Assembly: GCF_017591435.1 (NCBI RefSeq)
Contig: NC_059295.1
Coordinates: forward strand, 42,216,282 to 42,280,281
Reading direction: 5' to 3'
Origin: Portunus trituberculatus
Taxonomy: Eukaryota; Arthropoda; Malacostraca; Decapoda; Portunidae
Length of the DNA stretch: 64,000 nucleotides
Position numbers and translations under genes: made by a program. The notes below the pieces were generated by a model. That model was not told the DNA's origin. It did not search any database and worked only from the letters and a program-made list of their open reading frames with translations. Of this stretch, positions 20,599 to 33,184 are shown one piece after another (positions within the stretch are counted from its first letter, which is position 1; each line of letters opens with the position of its first letter).

Positions 20599-23500
20599 TG
20601 TGTAGACATTGTGATGACCAGACGCATCTGAGCAGCTCACAGGGAAAAGCTACAACAGGAGCTGGAGACTGGCCTAGACGTATATACAGGGGGGAGGGGG
20701 CCATAGGTTTTCCTGTCTCCATATTAAATAAGTTTTGGATTGTATATATGGAAAGAAGGAAGAGAGAGAGATGGAACAGAGTAGTGCTGCCAGACATTTG
20801 ACGGAAACAAAACATAAGCCATCGTGTGAAAACCAACGGTACATTGAAACTCTTGTTGGTCTAAGGAAACTAACAGATGATATTATGGACAAGGATTTTT
20901 CTGGATTCAGGGACGAACGAGGTAATATGAGAAGGTTAATCAACATAGAAAGGGAATTAAGGTATTTGAAGGAAGTTATGTCGAGTCTAATGAACAAACA
21001 GAACCGACTGACAATGGAAAACACAGAGCTGAAGTTGAGATTGGTAGAATGTGAAAAGATCAGTGCAATCAACCAGGGATTAAAAGAAGAGATACAAGAA
21101 ATAAAGAAACAAAATGACATACTAAAAGCCATATGCCAAAACTATGAAAGCTCCTTAAGGAGCTTACAGGTTAAAGTGCAGGATGGGATTGTGGACAGGG
21201 TAGAAGGTGCATTGGGTGAAAACAAGCTGAAGGAACTATGAAATGAATGGAAGTAGGAACAGGAAGAGGAAAAAGTTAAATTTTCAGAGGTTGTAAAGAG
21301 ACAAATTCAGAAAAACATGAAAGTCGCTGTAATTGAAGTAATTAAAGAGAAAGAAGACCTAGTGCGGGATACAGTGGATGAGAAAAAAAAGCTTCATGAT
21401 TTTTGGTTGAAGGAAAAGAAAAATCCAAATAGATTCACGAGAGAACGTGAAGAGAGACCAGGAGGTGGAGGAAGTGATCAGGCTAGGAAGATGCAGTGAA
21501 TGGGGTAGGAGACCAATGAAAGTGAGAATGAGATCCCAAGTGGCAGTAGAGGAAATTATGGCTAGGAAAGGGAGGCTGGCCAATGATACTGAACACAAGG
21601 ATATATGGATAAAAAGAGATATGAATCTAGAGGAGAGGGAAAAGGAGAAAGTGCTAAGAAGTGAGGCTAAGGAAAAAACGAGAAAAGGACAGAGATAGAG
21701 AAGAAGAATTTTTACTGGAGGGTTCTGGATATGAGACTAAAGAAGTGATACATACGGAAGAAAGAGGAGGTCGTGGAAGAGGCAAGAATTTAAGAGTGAC
21801 TTATTCTAATATAGATGGGTTGTTATCAAGCATGTTGGAGGTTAGGGATTATTGGAAAGAGAAAAACTGAGAGAGCAGATCCATGTTAACTTTAAAGAGG
21901 AGGGTTGTAATAACTGGAGGAGAGACAGGAAGGATAAACGGGGTAGGAGGAATGCTAATAATGGTTCATGATAATATATGTTCGGAGGATGTGCAATATG
22001 TAGAGGACGAAGTGGAAGTAATGGGAGTAACAATCAAAACAGGAATTGAAGAGGAAAATTATAGTTACATATGGGCCCTCTAAAACTAATACATGGGGAA
22101 CTGAAGAACATAAAGGTATGCAAAAGAGAGGTGATTAAGTGCCTAGATAACATGATCAGAAGAGATAGAAGAATACTTTTAGTTGGAGACTTAAACTGCA
22201 AAAAAGTGAACTGGAGAGAGATGGAAGTAATGGATAATGCAGGGCAGTGGAGTGAGGAAGTGTTACAGTTGACTATGGTTAATGCAATGAATCAGTGTGT
22301 GGAGGAATCAACAAGGTACAGGGGGAAAGAAGAACCAACATTGCTTGACCTTGTATTCACAAAGAAACCAGAGCCACCTCCAATCATACAGTACCTTAGT
22401 CCAATGGGAAAAAGTGATCATGTGACATTAAAGATGCAAATTCAGGAGGAAGATGGGATAAGTTACAGAGATGACTACAAAGGAGAGAGATTAAATTATG
22501 CAAGAGCAGATTTTGAAAAATTAAGGATCTATTTTGCTGATATTGAAAAGAGAAATATTATGTACAGAAAGACAGTACAAGGAAAATATGATATATTCCT
22601 ACAGAAATATAATGGAGGAGTAAAAAAATTTGTACCTGTTTATAGAGTTAAGAAAAAAATACATGCATACAAACTAAAAAGGCAAAAGATAAGGTGTGAA
22701 AAGGATAGATGACTAGACGGTAGTACAAGGATGCCAGAAATCAATATATTAGAGTAAGTAGAGAGGAAGAAAGAAACTTTGAGAAAGATGTGGTGAATAA
22801 AAGCAAAGATGAACCGAAACCCTTCTACAAGTTTATAAATGGCAAAACAAAGAATAAGGAAACAATTAAAAAAATAATTAAAGAAGGGAAGACATACCAA
22901 ACAGACAAGGAAATGTGTGAGATAATGAATGAGAGCTCCAAAACAGTGTTCACTGCAGAAGAAAATTTCACAGAACCTAGTAGGACATTGCATTACCAAG
23001 GATTACAGGAGATCGCAATGCAGAAAGAGGATATTGGAAGATTATTGGATAAGTTGGATGTCAGAAAAGCAATGGGGCCAGATGGTGTATTAGGCTGGGT
23101 GTTAAAAGAATGTAAAGAGCAACTTCTGGATCCAATTTGGGAAATTATTACAAATTCAATAAATTATGAGAAAGTTCCACTAGAATGGAAGAGAGCTAAC
23201 ATAATTCCAATATTTAAAGGAGGAAAGGCAACTGAACCATTAACTACAGACGTACAAGTGTCTTGGGGAAATTGTGTGAAATAATTATCAAAGTAAAATG
23301 GGTTAAATTTCTAGAAGAGGAGCAAGTCTTATTGAACAGACAATTTGGGTTCAGGATAGGGAGGTCATGTGTATCAAACTTATTAAGCTTCTACTTGAGT
23401 TATTGCAGGACTTGAAAACAGAGATGGATGGGTGGACACAGTATACCTGAATATTAAAAAGTCTTTTGGTAAAGTCCCTCATGGAAGACTACTTTGGAAA

Positions 23501-24530
23501 CTAGAGAGCATAGGAGGACTGCGAGGAACTTTGCTAGAATGAACAAGAGATTATTTGAAGGATAGGGAAATGAGAACTGTGATCTGAGATACATACTCAT
23601 CTTGGGATAAAGTAACCAGCAAAGTGCCACAAGGGTCAGTCTTAGCCCCCTTGTGTTTCAGATTTATGTAAACGACATTCACATTGGGGGTAAATAGTTA
23701 TATAAATTTATTTGCTGATGATGCAAAACTGCTAAGAGTTATCAAAACCAGAGAGGAGTGGCTGCTATTGCAGGAAGATATAAACAAGATCTACGAGTGG
23801 AATAGGAAGTGGAAATTGGAGTTTAATGCCAAGAAATGTCACATAATGGAACTAGGAAAGAGTAAGAGAAGACCAGTATGGAACTGTTTGATGGGAGAGG
23901 AACAAATAATGAAGACTAAAGAGGAAAAAGATCTGGGAGTGATCATACAGGAAAATCTGAGCCCCAAAAACACACAAGCAAGATATTTGGACTATCATAT
24001 AAAATATTGACTAATATAAAAGTGGGATTTCAATACATGGACAAAGATATGATGAAAAAAAATCATCCAAGGCTGGAATATGCAACAATGGTGTGGTCTC
24101 CGAGGTCTGAAAAGGATACAAGAAAATTGGAAAGGATACAGGAGATTGCTACAGAGATGTTGCCAGAATTAAAGGACCTAACATATGAAGAATGACTGAA
24201 GGAAATGGGACTGCCAACCTTACAAGATAGAAGAGAATGTGGGGACCTAATAACAATGTACAAGATAGTCAATGGCATTGAAAAGATAGGTAAAGAAGAC
24301 CTGGTGCTGTTGACAGAAGAAGATGGAAGGACAAGAGGACATGAAAAGATCAGGATGAGGCAGTGTGTGAAGGATATTGGAAAATATATTTTTCCACACA
24401 ATAGTGGAAAAGTGGAATGCATTGGACAATGAATTTGTTACAGCACATAATGTACATAACTTAAGAAAAATTTGATAAATTAAGATATGGAGACAGGACA
24501 CTATGAGCCTTGCTCGAACCCTATATAATA
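20597..24530 (+). mobile_element. LINE-B copy 2 (CR1/L2-like), nearly full length, decayed
   Basis: Starts at the end of (AC)n and includes a 5' UTR, ORF1 (20771-21241), a second coiled region (21250-21700), AP endonuclease (VTYSNIDGLLSSMLE near 21797; LLVGDLNCKKVNW near 22177; GKSDHVTLKMQ near 22410) and RT (GPDGVLGWVLKECKEQ near 23075; FADD near 23711; LRKLERIQ-type region near 24120). Many frameshifts. Compared with copy 3, it has lost about 30 bp around the endonuclease VETK motif (near 21868). The tail is cut at TA (24529-24530) by a Tigger-like element and resumes at 35254 as CAACTAGGTAAATACACAC. Confidence 0.88.
20771..21241 (+). pseudogene. LINE-B ORF1, coiled-coil protein (first part)
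   Basis: From MEQSSAARHLTETKH, about 156 residues before a stop, rich in heptad-like leucine, glutamate and lysine (NIERELRYLKEVMSSLM, TENTELKLRLVECEK in spirit), so probably a coiled coil. LINE ORF1 proteins bind RNA and chaperone the RNP. An in-frame ATG also exists at 20735. The frame is lost at 21239 but coding-like sequence continues in other frames to about 21700. A shorter counterpart is at 35505-35774. Confidence 0.65.
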
Positions 24531-24548
24531 CAGGCAACCCCCGCTTAA
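24531..24548. mobile_element. Tigger-like element (CAGGCAACCCCCG family), left end
   Basis: CAGGCAACCCCCGCTTAA after TA. Only 18 bp before a TTAA-targeting element interrupts it; the rest is at 34345-35251. The same terminus is seen complete at 48305 and 50327. Confidence 0.85.
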
Positions 24549-25197
24549 CCCTTAAAGTACGGGGGGTTGATTTACTTTGCGTATGTTACAACAGGGAAAA
24601 ATCACACCTGTCAAAAATGCTAAAAATATTTTTTCCTTATAAAAACATATTTGTGTTATTCTGAGTACAACGATGTAGTTTTTAACATGTTATGACCTCT
24701 GAGAGCAAAGTTATTGCATATAAAAAATTCATGGCAGAAGCTGCCGCTAAGAAATACACCCCAAGCTCCGATAACACCTGTTACGTTCACCGGTTTAAAT
24801 GGGTAAGATTGGCATCGGGGAGCCGGTGAACAATAACAATAAAAAAAAAAAACAGTGCAGGTTCAACTGGTGAGGATATGCAAAGGGGGCACTTAAAAAG
24901 CTATTTAACCCTTAACTTCCGGCGGTCGTATATAAACGTTTGCGTCAGAACGTCCGGTGACGGATTCGTCAGTAATCAAGATTTTTCCGCGTAATTTTAA
25001 GTCTCTGGCGCTCTCTTGAGGCGGATGGTGAGTAGAAGTATCTGGCATCTTTTACCACACAAGTGTTTCCACAAGAGCTCCTAATTTTAGAGGTAACTGA
25101 ACTGTTTTCCGTTTATGGGCGACACTTGGCAACTCGGTGGCGCTGGGTAGAAAGGTCAGTGATAACAGCGAAGGATCGGGTCAGATTGTAAATCACC

Positions 25198-25841
25198 ATG
25201 GAGCAAGGCAGAACCCTTTACTTAGCAGTGGTTCTGAGCTAGAAGAAAGTGACAGTGAATATATAGAAGAAGAAACTGGGAAAGTGAAGAGACTAGTAGT
25301 GAGGACACGGATGTAGAGCATCATTCACCTGCTTTCTCAGGAGAACAGACAGAGAGACAGAGACTCTTACACAGTATAAGTGACAGTGAAGGCAATAATG
25401 ATGAAGAACAGACTCCAGATAATGTGTCAAGGACACAGAGTGTTTCTAGGAGACGCAGGCATGCGCGTGCTCCTCGCGTTCTGGGGAGACGATCAAGGGG
25501 GCGTGGCAGAGGTGGCGCGAGACCCCGACCTGTCTTTCAATGGAGGGAATTCAATGATGATTTTTCCCAGTTATGCCTGATTTATCTGTGTCTCCTGGCA
25601 TAACAGCTGAATTCCCTCCTGTGCAACACAATTGTGACTATTTCATGGCGTTTCTCAGTGATGCTTTCTTGGACCATATAGTGAGTGAGAGCAACACTTT
25701 TCATGATGAAGAAACAGCAGATGATGATGATGTGCCCCATAGCTCTCACGAGAAAGAGTGGAAAAACATCACAAGAAATGAACTCCTGGCGTTCATAGCC
25801 GTCACGCTTCTTATGAGTCATTCGAGAAAAGCTTTGAGGTA
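25198..25841 (+). pseudogene. piggyBac transposase, N-terminal part
   Basis: From the ATG at 25198, with two or three frameshifts: an acidic region (GSELEESDSEYIEEE), an Arg-rich stretch (RRRRHARAPRVLGRRSRGRG), then FSPVMPDL in one frame and 25573-25841 with FPPVQHNCDYFMAFLSDAFL, HIVSESN and NELLAFIAVTLLM. The last blocks are typical of the start of the DDE_Tnp_1_7 domain. The catalytic Asp residues are absent because the sequence runs into microsatellites at 25886. Confidence 0.82.
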
Positions 25842-25885
25842 ACTCATCTGAGTCACACACGGGCCTACACACATCAACACTTGTC

Positions 25886-26220
<335 letters not shown>

Positions 26221-26512
26221 CTCTCGGGCTGTTTCCTCTTGACTGGTCACACCGTTCGGAGGAGGAAACTTTGATAAGGCAATAACTAAACTCTCAGACG
26301 TCATATCGAGCTGGAAAGTACATCATTGTATTCAGAATAACACAGAGAAAATAATTATCAGTATTCAAACTGTGTTCTGACAATTTTAGGTGTACCATTT
26401 TTCCCGTCATTAGACAGGAAAAATATTTTAATCCCGGAAGTTAAGGGTTAATAACAATAACAATGAAACTGACATACACATAGATGTAACATTAAACACA
26501 TGAAACTGACAT

Positions 26513-26651
<139 letters not shown>

Positions 26652-27067
26652 AGAAATAAATACAACAATAAAGAACCCAACTTAATACCTAACAATAATA
26701 CTAATCCTATATGGAGGCAATGTGGAAAAAACGGGACGAGGAGAAGTGATGCTTATGAGGTGTCGCAGTGGTGAAGTGCTGGGTGAGGTGGATCCCACGG
26801 TAGTCCAAGAGGCGTTGTGTTCACTGGTTAAGGCCTTGACCTCGACTGACTTCCAGAAATCAGGGAGCTTGCTTAACACTTCTGTTTGAGTCGAATGGGG
26901 CCACGTGAATCCAACTTTGGGACAGAAGCAGGGCTTCATGAGACGGTGACGTGGAAGGGGAGGTGGAGAGGTGGCGAACGAGGTAGCAAGCGGAGGAGGT
27001 GATGGTAGTGGAGTATGTTATGGGCGAGCTGTAACATTTCCTCCCCCTTAAGACCTCTGTAATAGGC

Positions 27068-27535
27068 TCATGAAGGAGATGAGACGGGAGATCTTGATAA
27101 GGCGTCGGCGATGATGTTGTCCACCCCCTTGATATGGTGGACTTCCAAGTTGAAGGGTTGAGTTAACAAGGCCCACCTAAGAATGCATTGTTTTCGGTTC
27201 TTCATGGCGTGAAGGAAGGCCAGAGGGTTGTGATCGGTGAAGACCTTCGTAGTTTGAGGACCAGGATGAAGGTAGCACTCAAAACGTTGGAGCGCCAGGA
27301 CGAGTGCCAGAGCCTCCTTCTCGATGGTGGAGTAGTTGAGTTGGTGTTTCTTCAGCTTGGCGGAGTGATAGGCGATGGGATGGAGGATGCCGCTTGTGGG
27401 GTCTGCTTGTAGGAGGACAGCACCCACTCCAACTCCACTCGTCCACTTGTAGATGGAAGGGGCGGGAGTGATCTGGCGTCCAGACCACTGGCTCCGAGGA
27501 GAGGAACGCCTTGAGATGTTGGAAGGCTTGGTCAC
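27068..27535 (-). pseudogene. Gypsy RNase H domain (end of pol)
   Basis: Minus strand. Contains LLQADPTSGILHPIAYHS, NYSTIEKEALALVLAL, VFTDHNPLAFLHAM and VDNIIADALSR before the stop at 27068. These include the catalytic Glu (EKEAL) and the Asp residues (FTDHNPL, ADALSR) of retroelement RNase H. It stops 32 bp before the 3' LTR, so no integrase follows. It joins the RT by frameshifts (27279-27740 has the RT thumb/connection, e.g. RFLGMAGFYRRFCRNF in another frame). Confidence 0.9.
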
Positions 27536-27609
27536 AGGTCGGGGTCCAGTGGAAGGGGACGGAAGTGCTGATAAGGTCCGTCAGCGGGGCGGCCAGGGTG
27601 GAAAAGTTC

Positions 27610-28293
27610 CTACAGAATCGTCTGTAGAAACCAGCCATCCCCAAGAACCTCATGAGAGCTTTCCTGGTGGTAGGGACAGGAAGCCAAGGATGGCCTCCAC
27701 GTTGGCTCTCTTGGGCGAACCTTGCCGTTCCCCACCACATGTCCCAGGTAGACCACCGTAGACTTCCCGAAGGTGGACTTGGCCAGGTTGATTGTAAGAC
27801 CGGCTTCCTGCAACCGACCCATCAGCCTCCGGAGACGGGTCAGATGTGTCACCCAGTCGTCCGAAGTCACCACCAGGTCGTCCAGATAGGCAGATGTTCC
27901 CTCCAAGTCCTGGGTGATGTAATTTATAGCCCTCTGGAAGGTGGCGGGAGCATTAGACAAGCTGAAGGGCATCACTGTGTATTGGTATAGCCCGAAGGGG
28001 GTGATGAAGGCGGATATTATTCGGGCCTCGTCCGAGAGGGGAATCTGGTAGTAACCTTTAAGTAAATCTATGGTGGTTACAAATTTGGCTACTCCTATGC
28101 TATCTATAAGGTCCTCTATCAAGGGCAATGGGTAGGAGTCTGGCACCGTCACTTTATTTAATTTCCTGTAGTCGGTGCAAAATCGACTACTACCATCTGG
28201 CTTAGATGTTAACAGGCAGGGAGAAGCCCAGGGGGATATACTAGGTTCTGCAAGGTGATGACAGAGCAGATAGTCTACCTTTTTTTTCATCAA
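27610..28293 (-). pseudogene. Gypsy reverse transcriptase domain
   Basis: Minus strand, 227 residues to the frameshift. SPWASPCLLTSKPDGSSRFC (fingers), DYRKLNKVTVPDSYPLP, catalytic Asp in TTIDLLKGYYQIPL (about residue 76), FGLYQYTVMPFSLSNAPATF, YLDD at about residues 136-139, and YLGHVV. This wording is Ty3/gypsy-type. The start at 28293 is only the first Met in the frame. The frame breaks near 27690 in the C-terminal part. Confidence 0.92.
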
Positions 28294-28444
28294 GACTCTT
28301 TTAATGGGTGAAATGCGATAGGCTTGATGTCATTAGATATTAATGTTATATCATGTTGGATAGTCGTACAAAGTCCTGGAAGGTCACCTGTGATTTCTGA
28401 AAAGTCTAGCAATAACTTTTTTAGATCAGACTGTTGTGAAAGTG

Positions 28445-28690
28445 TTAAGGGAAAAAAACCTCATCAAGGTTGGACATGATTTGGCTGTTTGAGGGGCGTC
28501 CTTTAGGTGACGAGAAGAGGAATTCGATGTCGGACTCTTCCTCGGGGGGCACAGGACCAGACTCCTTCCCTACCAGACATACAGGTACAGTGCAAGACAA
28601 GTCGATCTCTGGTTCTCTGGAGTGGTAAGGTTTCATTAGGTTAATATGAACTAGTTGGGAATCCTTACGATGGTTAGGAGTGTGGACCAC
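28445..28690 (-). pseudogene. Gypsy integrase C-terminal segment
   Basis: In a new frame directly after the integrase ORF. Reads VHTPNHRKDSQLVHINLMKP, the usual 'R...vHvN.lKpY' ending of gypsy integrases, then an acidic linker (PPEEESDIEFLF) toward the RT. It shows that integrase and RT are adjacent in the order INT then RT. Confidence 0.75.
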
Positions 28691-28704
28691 ATAGTTTAAT
28701 GGAC

Positions 28705-30048
28705 TTAGTTTTGAGCCACAACATAAGGTCCCATGAACTTACTGTGAAGAGCATTGCCTGGAGTGGGGAGAAAAAGTAAAACCTTGTCTCCTGGTTTGAA
28801 ACTTCTCATGACAGATTTGGGAAGAGAATTTTGTTGCATTTTAGTTTGAGATTTGAGGAAGTTTGATTTAGCAAAAGATCTGACTTCACTGATTTTATTC
28901 TTAAGGTTACTGATGTAGTCAGACACACTGGGGCTTGAAGGAGTATTTTGAGTAAACCATTGATCCTTTAATATTTTGAGAGGCCCCCTGATCTGTCTAC
29001 CATAGAGTAATTCAAAAGGGGAGTAACCTAAAGAATCTTGAGGAGATTCTCTTAAAGCGAAGAGAAGGAAAGAGATACTTTCATCCCAGTCTCCTTGATG
29101 CTCCAAGCAATACTTCTTCATCATGGATTTCAATGTTTGATGAAACCGCTCCAGACAGCCTTGGGATTGGGGGTGGTAAGCTGAGGAGGTTACATGGTCG
29201 ATGTTTAGCTCATTCACTATCTGTTGGAAAAAATTGCTAGTGAAATTGCTACCCTTGTCAGACTGAATTTGTTTTGGAATTCCTACCGAGGTGAAAAAAT
29301 GTATTAGATGTTTTACAATGGTCTTTGATGTGATGTTCTTAGAGGGAATGGTAGTGGGATCCATGAGGGTTAACAAATACTGATTCCCTCGTTTGGTTTT
29401 GGGTAAGGGCCCTACGCAGTCCAGAACGATCTTTTCGAAGGGGTCCGTCTGAACTGGAATAGGCGTCAGAGGAGCTGGCACAAGGCGTTCGTTAGGCTTA
29501 CCCACAATTTGACATATATGACATGTTTTTACATAGTGTGACACATCTTTTTTCATTCCTGGCCAAAAAAAATGTTGAAGAGCCTTCTTGTAGGTTTTTT
29601 GGATGCCTAGATGACCTGACAATCCATCATGAGCTAGTTCTATAATGGCTGGTCTTACAGACAAGGGGATGACAACTTGATGTGTTTCTGACCAGGTGTC
29701 TAGTTGTTTCAGTTCAGGAGGTCTGTAGGCACGCATCAGGACTCCTTCCTGATAATAAAAACAAGGCAATTTAGACATATCCTTTGTCTCACTGGCAACA
29801 TGTCTGATCTTAGCCAAAGTGAGATCCTGTTCCTGAGCATTAATCAAATTCTCCTTTGAAATGATGTTATTGTACAAGTTGTCAGTAGAGGCAATCATTG
29901 GTGGAGGAGGTGATGAAAGGGCAGGGGACTTGGACTGAGACCTGGTGACTGCACACACTGGGAAGAAGTGAGGGGATGTTTCGTCCAGGGTCTTAGTGGG
30001 ACTTTCTGTTAAGGGAGAATCAAGAACAATTAAGTTTGGAACAGCCAA
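28705..30048 (-). CDS. Gypsy integrase (long open frame), located upstream of RT
   Basis: 447 residues uninterrupted. Zinc-binding HHCC: H140, H146 (HDGLSGH), C176 and C179 (CHIC). Catalytic DD35E: D210 (IVLDCVGPLP), D264 (IQSDKGSNF), E300 (HPQSQGCLERF), with 35 residues between the last two. A GPY-like end (PGDKVLLFLPTPGNALHSKF). A short deletion seems present after D210 (LTLMDPTTIPSKN). The N-terminal 80 residues are linker after the protease; upstream of the Met the frame also carries GNDLAGNLAVPN, so the protein is part of pol rather than starting here. Integrase inserts the cDNA copy into the genome. Confidence 0.93.
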   Translation of the reverse strand: MAVPNLIVLDSPLTESPTKTLDETSPHFFPVCAVTRSQSKSPALSSPPPPMIASTDNLYNNIISKENLINAQEQDLTLAKIRHVASETKDMSKLPCFYYQEGVLMRAYRPPELKQLDTWSETHQVVIPLSVRPAIIELAHDGLSGHLGIQKTYKKALQHFFWPGMKKDVSHYVKTCHICQIVGKPNERLVPAPLTPIPVQTDPFEKIVLDCVGPLPKTKRGNQYLLTLMDPTTIPSKNITSKTIVKHLIHFFTSVGIPKQIQSDKGSNFTSNFFQQIVNELNIDHVTSSAYHPQSQGCLERFHQTLKSMMKKYCLEHQGDWDESISFLLFALRESPQDSLGYSPFELLYGRQIRGPLKILKDQWFTQNTPSSPSVSDYISNLKNKISEVRSFAKSNFLKSQTKMQQNSLPKSVMRSFKPGDKVLLFLPTPGNALHSKFMGPYVVAQN

Positions 30049-30200
30049 GTTACCCGCAAGATCATTACCCAGTACAAGATGTACCCCGGTACTGGCAGTT
30101 CACCAGGTTTAATGGCTACCAACCTCTCCTGAAATGAAAGGGCACTGTAAGCTAATTTTAGCCAAGGGATAGGAGAGCTGTGATTCGAGACCTGTAAGGA

Positions 30201-30710
30201 TCACCTTCTCCCCAGTGAAAGCCTGTTTGATGTTAGGGATGACATCTTCCTTAAGATGGATTGGGCAGCACCTGTATCACGCAGAACCTTGACATTTATT
30301 GCCTTGTCTTTACCATCAGTCAGGGACACTTTACCTTGATACGTGTACCAGTCATAAAGTTCTAGAGGAGAGTTGACAGGGTTAGCTAGAGCCACTGGTT
30401 TCTTGTTCTCAAAGGTGTTAGGTTTAGGGGCCACAAAAGAAGGTTGACGTTGAGAGGCCTTGCAATTTGGGTATCTACATTTTTGGATCGTGTGACCTGG
30501 TTTCTTAAAGTATGTACACCAGGGGGAATTATATGCATTTGGCGAGAATCCGATCGGCTTACCACCCGCACCCCCAAAACCTTCCCCAAAGGAGGACCTA
30601 ACATTAGATAGTGAACCACGACCTCTACTACCCAGGGATCCCATCAACAAAGCAAAGGCATCAGCCACTTTAGCGGCAGACATAAGATCACTCTCCCCGT
30701 TCTTCCACAT
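30201..30710 (-). pseudogene. Gypsy nucleocapsid zinc knuckle and protease
   Basis: 169 residues. A Gly/Arg-rich stretch, then a knuckle WCTYFKKPGHTIQKC at about 65-78, in which the second Cys of CX2CX4HX4C is Phe. A spacer and a retropepsin-like segment follow with VLRDTGAAQSIL (catalytic DTG at 145-147). The protease end (GVHLVLGNDLAG in another frame near 30060-30095) leads into integrase. One or two frameshifts separate it from Gag and INT. Confidence 0.82.
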
Positions 30711-31668
30711 GCCTCAGAATATTAAAGGGTAACTTGTTCTTCCATTCTTCCAGGACCATTAGATTGAGCAACTCCGAAAAGGTGGTAATGTTAAGGGCGG
30801 CTAACCATTTCTTAAATTGTCTTAGTTTCTCACTAGCAAATTCAACATAGGTGTGAGAGTCTGGTTTCACATACTTTCGGAACTGTTGTTTGTATCCATT
30901 GTAAGTGATAGAGTAGGTGTCTAGAATGTTACCTTTGATCTCTTCATGCTCTACCTCATCACTAAGGCCGTTGTATACCCTATAAGCTTTTCCTACTAGC
31001 TTAGGGACAAGGAGAGTCACCCACTGGTCCTGGGGCCATTTATTCCTATTAGCAATGCTCTCAAAAGCGCGAAATGACCCGTCAACATCAGATTCATCAA
31101 AAGGGGGAACTAGCGGAGCAGCTGTAGCAGGATTAAAGCTTGCTAACTTTTTCTTTATATCTATTTCTTCCCCTCTAAACTTAGCGTCATTTCGTAGGGT
31201 TAACTCCTGAATTTCTAACTCTTTCTCCTGCCTTTTAAGTTGTAACTGAAATTCTCTCTCTTCCTTTTCTGCCTGTAGTTGCATTTGTCTTTCCTGTAAT
31301 TCTCTCTCTTCTTTTTCTGCCTGTAGTTGCATTTGTTTTCATGCATCCGGTATTCTAGTCTAAGCTTCTCAATTTCCCACTGACTTATCCTACTCTTATC
31401 CTGTTCTTCCTGGGGACTGTGTATTATAGTCCTCGTAGAGGCTGACATGGGAGTTAACTCTTCTATGGCATTTCCTAGCAACTGACCTTCTTGCACTAGA
31501 TGTTCAACAACTACATTCTTAACGACCTCTTTAGTCATCTGAGACGTGATGGGAACATCAAAATGTTTAGCGATGGCTTTCCATTGGTCCTTTTTATATT
31601 AGCACCTTTAAGTTGTTCCAGAGAAGGGTCAGCACAAAATCTTCAACGTTAAACTGAGCAGAAGCCAT
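30688..31668 (-). pseudogene. Gypsy Gag with coiled coil and SCAN-like capsid domain
   Basis: Starts MASAQFNVEDF at 31668, with frameshifts at about 31590 and 31330. An N-terminal helix region (MTKEVVKNVVVEHL) is followed by a Glu/Lys/Gln-rich coiled coil built of repeated QLQAEKEERE units (about 31180-31340), then a capsid-like region: FRAFESIANRNKWPQDQW, VTLLVPKLVGKAYRVYNGL, and a segment ILDTYSITYNGYKQQFRKYV, YVEFASEKLRQFKKWL, ELLNLMVLEEWKNKLPFNI that follows the SCAN domain pattern. It ends before the zinc knuckle. Vertebrate SCAN domains are thought to derive from Gmr1-like Gag, so the similarity is expected if this element belongs there. Confidence 0.82.
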
Positions 31669-32325
31669 ATTAAATAGATGTTAAACAAACAACAAAAAAA
31701 TGATAAGCGAATTACTTAAGTGAGGAACTTGGCAGAGTGATAATAAAGGCAACCTTGGAAATTACCTAGATTATACTTAAGTAAACACTTATGAGTACAA
31801 TCACTAATGAGGGGTAAACTAGAGAATTACGGCATTAAGAGGGATCCGGATTACTCTAGTTACGAGACTTGAGAGTGAGGAGCGAATTGTACTGAGACTT
31901 GTTATTGATAAGGAGGCGGATTAGTCTGAGGGACTAGTTAAAATGGCCAATTCTAACTAGCGAGAAAAATGATCCGCGAAGTGAGGGGATTGAGGGTTCG
32001 CATGAACATATGATGATCCCAACACTTGGATAACACTTATTACACACCTGCCTATGTGCAAAAATAGAGATAAGTGCTATCGGTGAACACGCCTTTCTAC
32101 CTGGTTTCCTGCTCTACCACTGCTATGCGATACCAATGAAAGTCACGAAGCACTTTTAACCCAAAAGGAGCCACTTGATCGCACAAAGGTAAATTTAAAC
32201 CACACGCAGAGTAAGTCACAGAAAAAAACACATCAAAGTCACAACACCACAGAAACACATAAGAAAATAATGTAATCACAGAAAAAGTCACTGGAAAAAT
32301 GGAACACTGAACAAGGGTTATAATG

Positions 32326-32345
32326 GTCCTGTCACGGTCGCCAAT
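32326..32345 (-). promoter_or_regulatory. Putative primer binding site of the gypsy element
   Basis: On the minus strand, TTGGCGACCGTGACAGGAC lies immediately inside the 5' LTR end (CGTAACA), the position and TGG start expected for a tRNA primer site. I could not name the tRNA. Confidence 0.55.
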
Positions 32346-32524
32346 TGTTACGTTCACCGGTTAAATGGGTAAGATTGGCATCGGGGAGCCGGTGAACAAT
32401 AACAATAAAAAAAAAACACTGCAGGTTCAACTGGTGAGGATATGCAAAGGGGGCACTTAAAAGCTATTTAATAACCCAATAATGAAACTGACATACACAT
32501 AGATATAACATGAAACACATGAAA

Positions 32525-32601
<77 letters not shown>

Positions 32602-32989
32602 CACAGAAATAAATACAACAATAAAGAACCCAACTTAATACCTAACAATAATACTAATCCTATATGGAGGCAATGTGGAAAAAACGGGACGAGGGGAAGT
32701 GATACTTATGAGGTGTCGCAGTGGTGAAGTGCTGGGTGAGGTGGATCCCACGGTAGTCCAAGAGGCGTTGTGTTCACTGGTTGAGGCCTTGACCTCGACT
32801 GACTTCCAGAAATCAGGGAGCTTGCTTAACACTTCCGCTTGAGTCGAATGGGGCCGCATGAATCCAACTTTGGAACAGTAGCAGGGCTTCATGAGACGGT
32901 GACGTGGAAGGGGAGGTGGAGAGGTGGCGAACGAGGTAGCAAGCGGAGGAGGTGATGGTAGTGGAGTATGTTACGGGCGGGCCGTAACA
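32346..32989 (-). repeat. Gypsy element 5' LTR (right)
   Basis: 644 bp, TGTTACG...CGTAACA in + orientation, with an inverted TGTTAC/GTAACA end. It holds (AT)n at 32528-32600. Similar to the left LTR except for the insertion there. Between it and Gag (31669-32325) there is about 650 bp of untranslated leader. Confidence 0.92.
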
Positions 32990-32996
32990 CACCGCG

Positions 32997-32998
<2 letters not shown>

Positions 32999-33071
<73 letters not shown>
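32999..33071 (+). repeat. (CT)n microsatellite
   Basis: About 36 CT units right beside the gypsy target duplication, inside the outer piggyBac-like element. Confidence 0.95.
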
Positions 33072-33075
<4 letters not shown>

Positions 33076-33184
33076 CTTTTAGCACTTGCATGTCAAGAAA
33101 ATGTGAACTCAGATATATGAAATTATGTGCAAAACAGGAAAAGAAAAAGAAAACACATATTACAAGTATTATGGATTTCTATAA

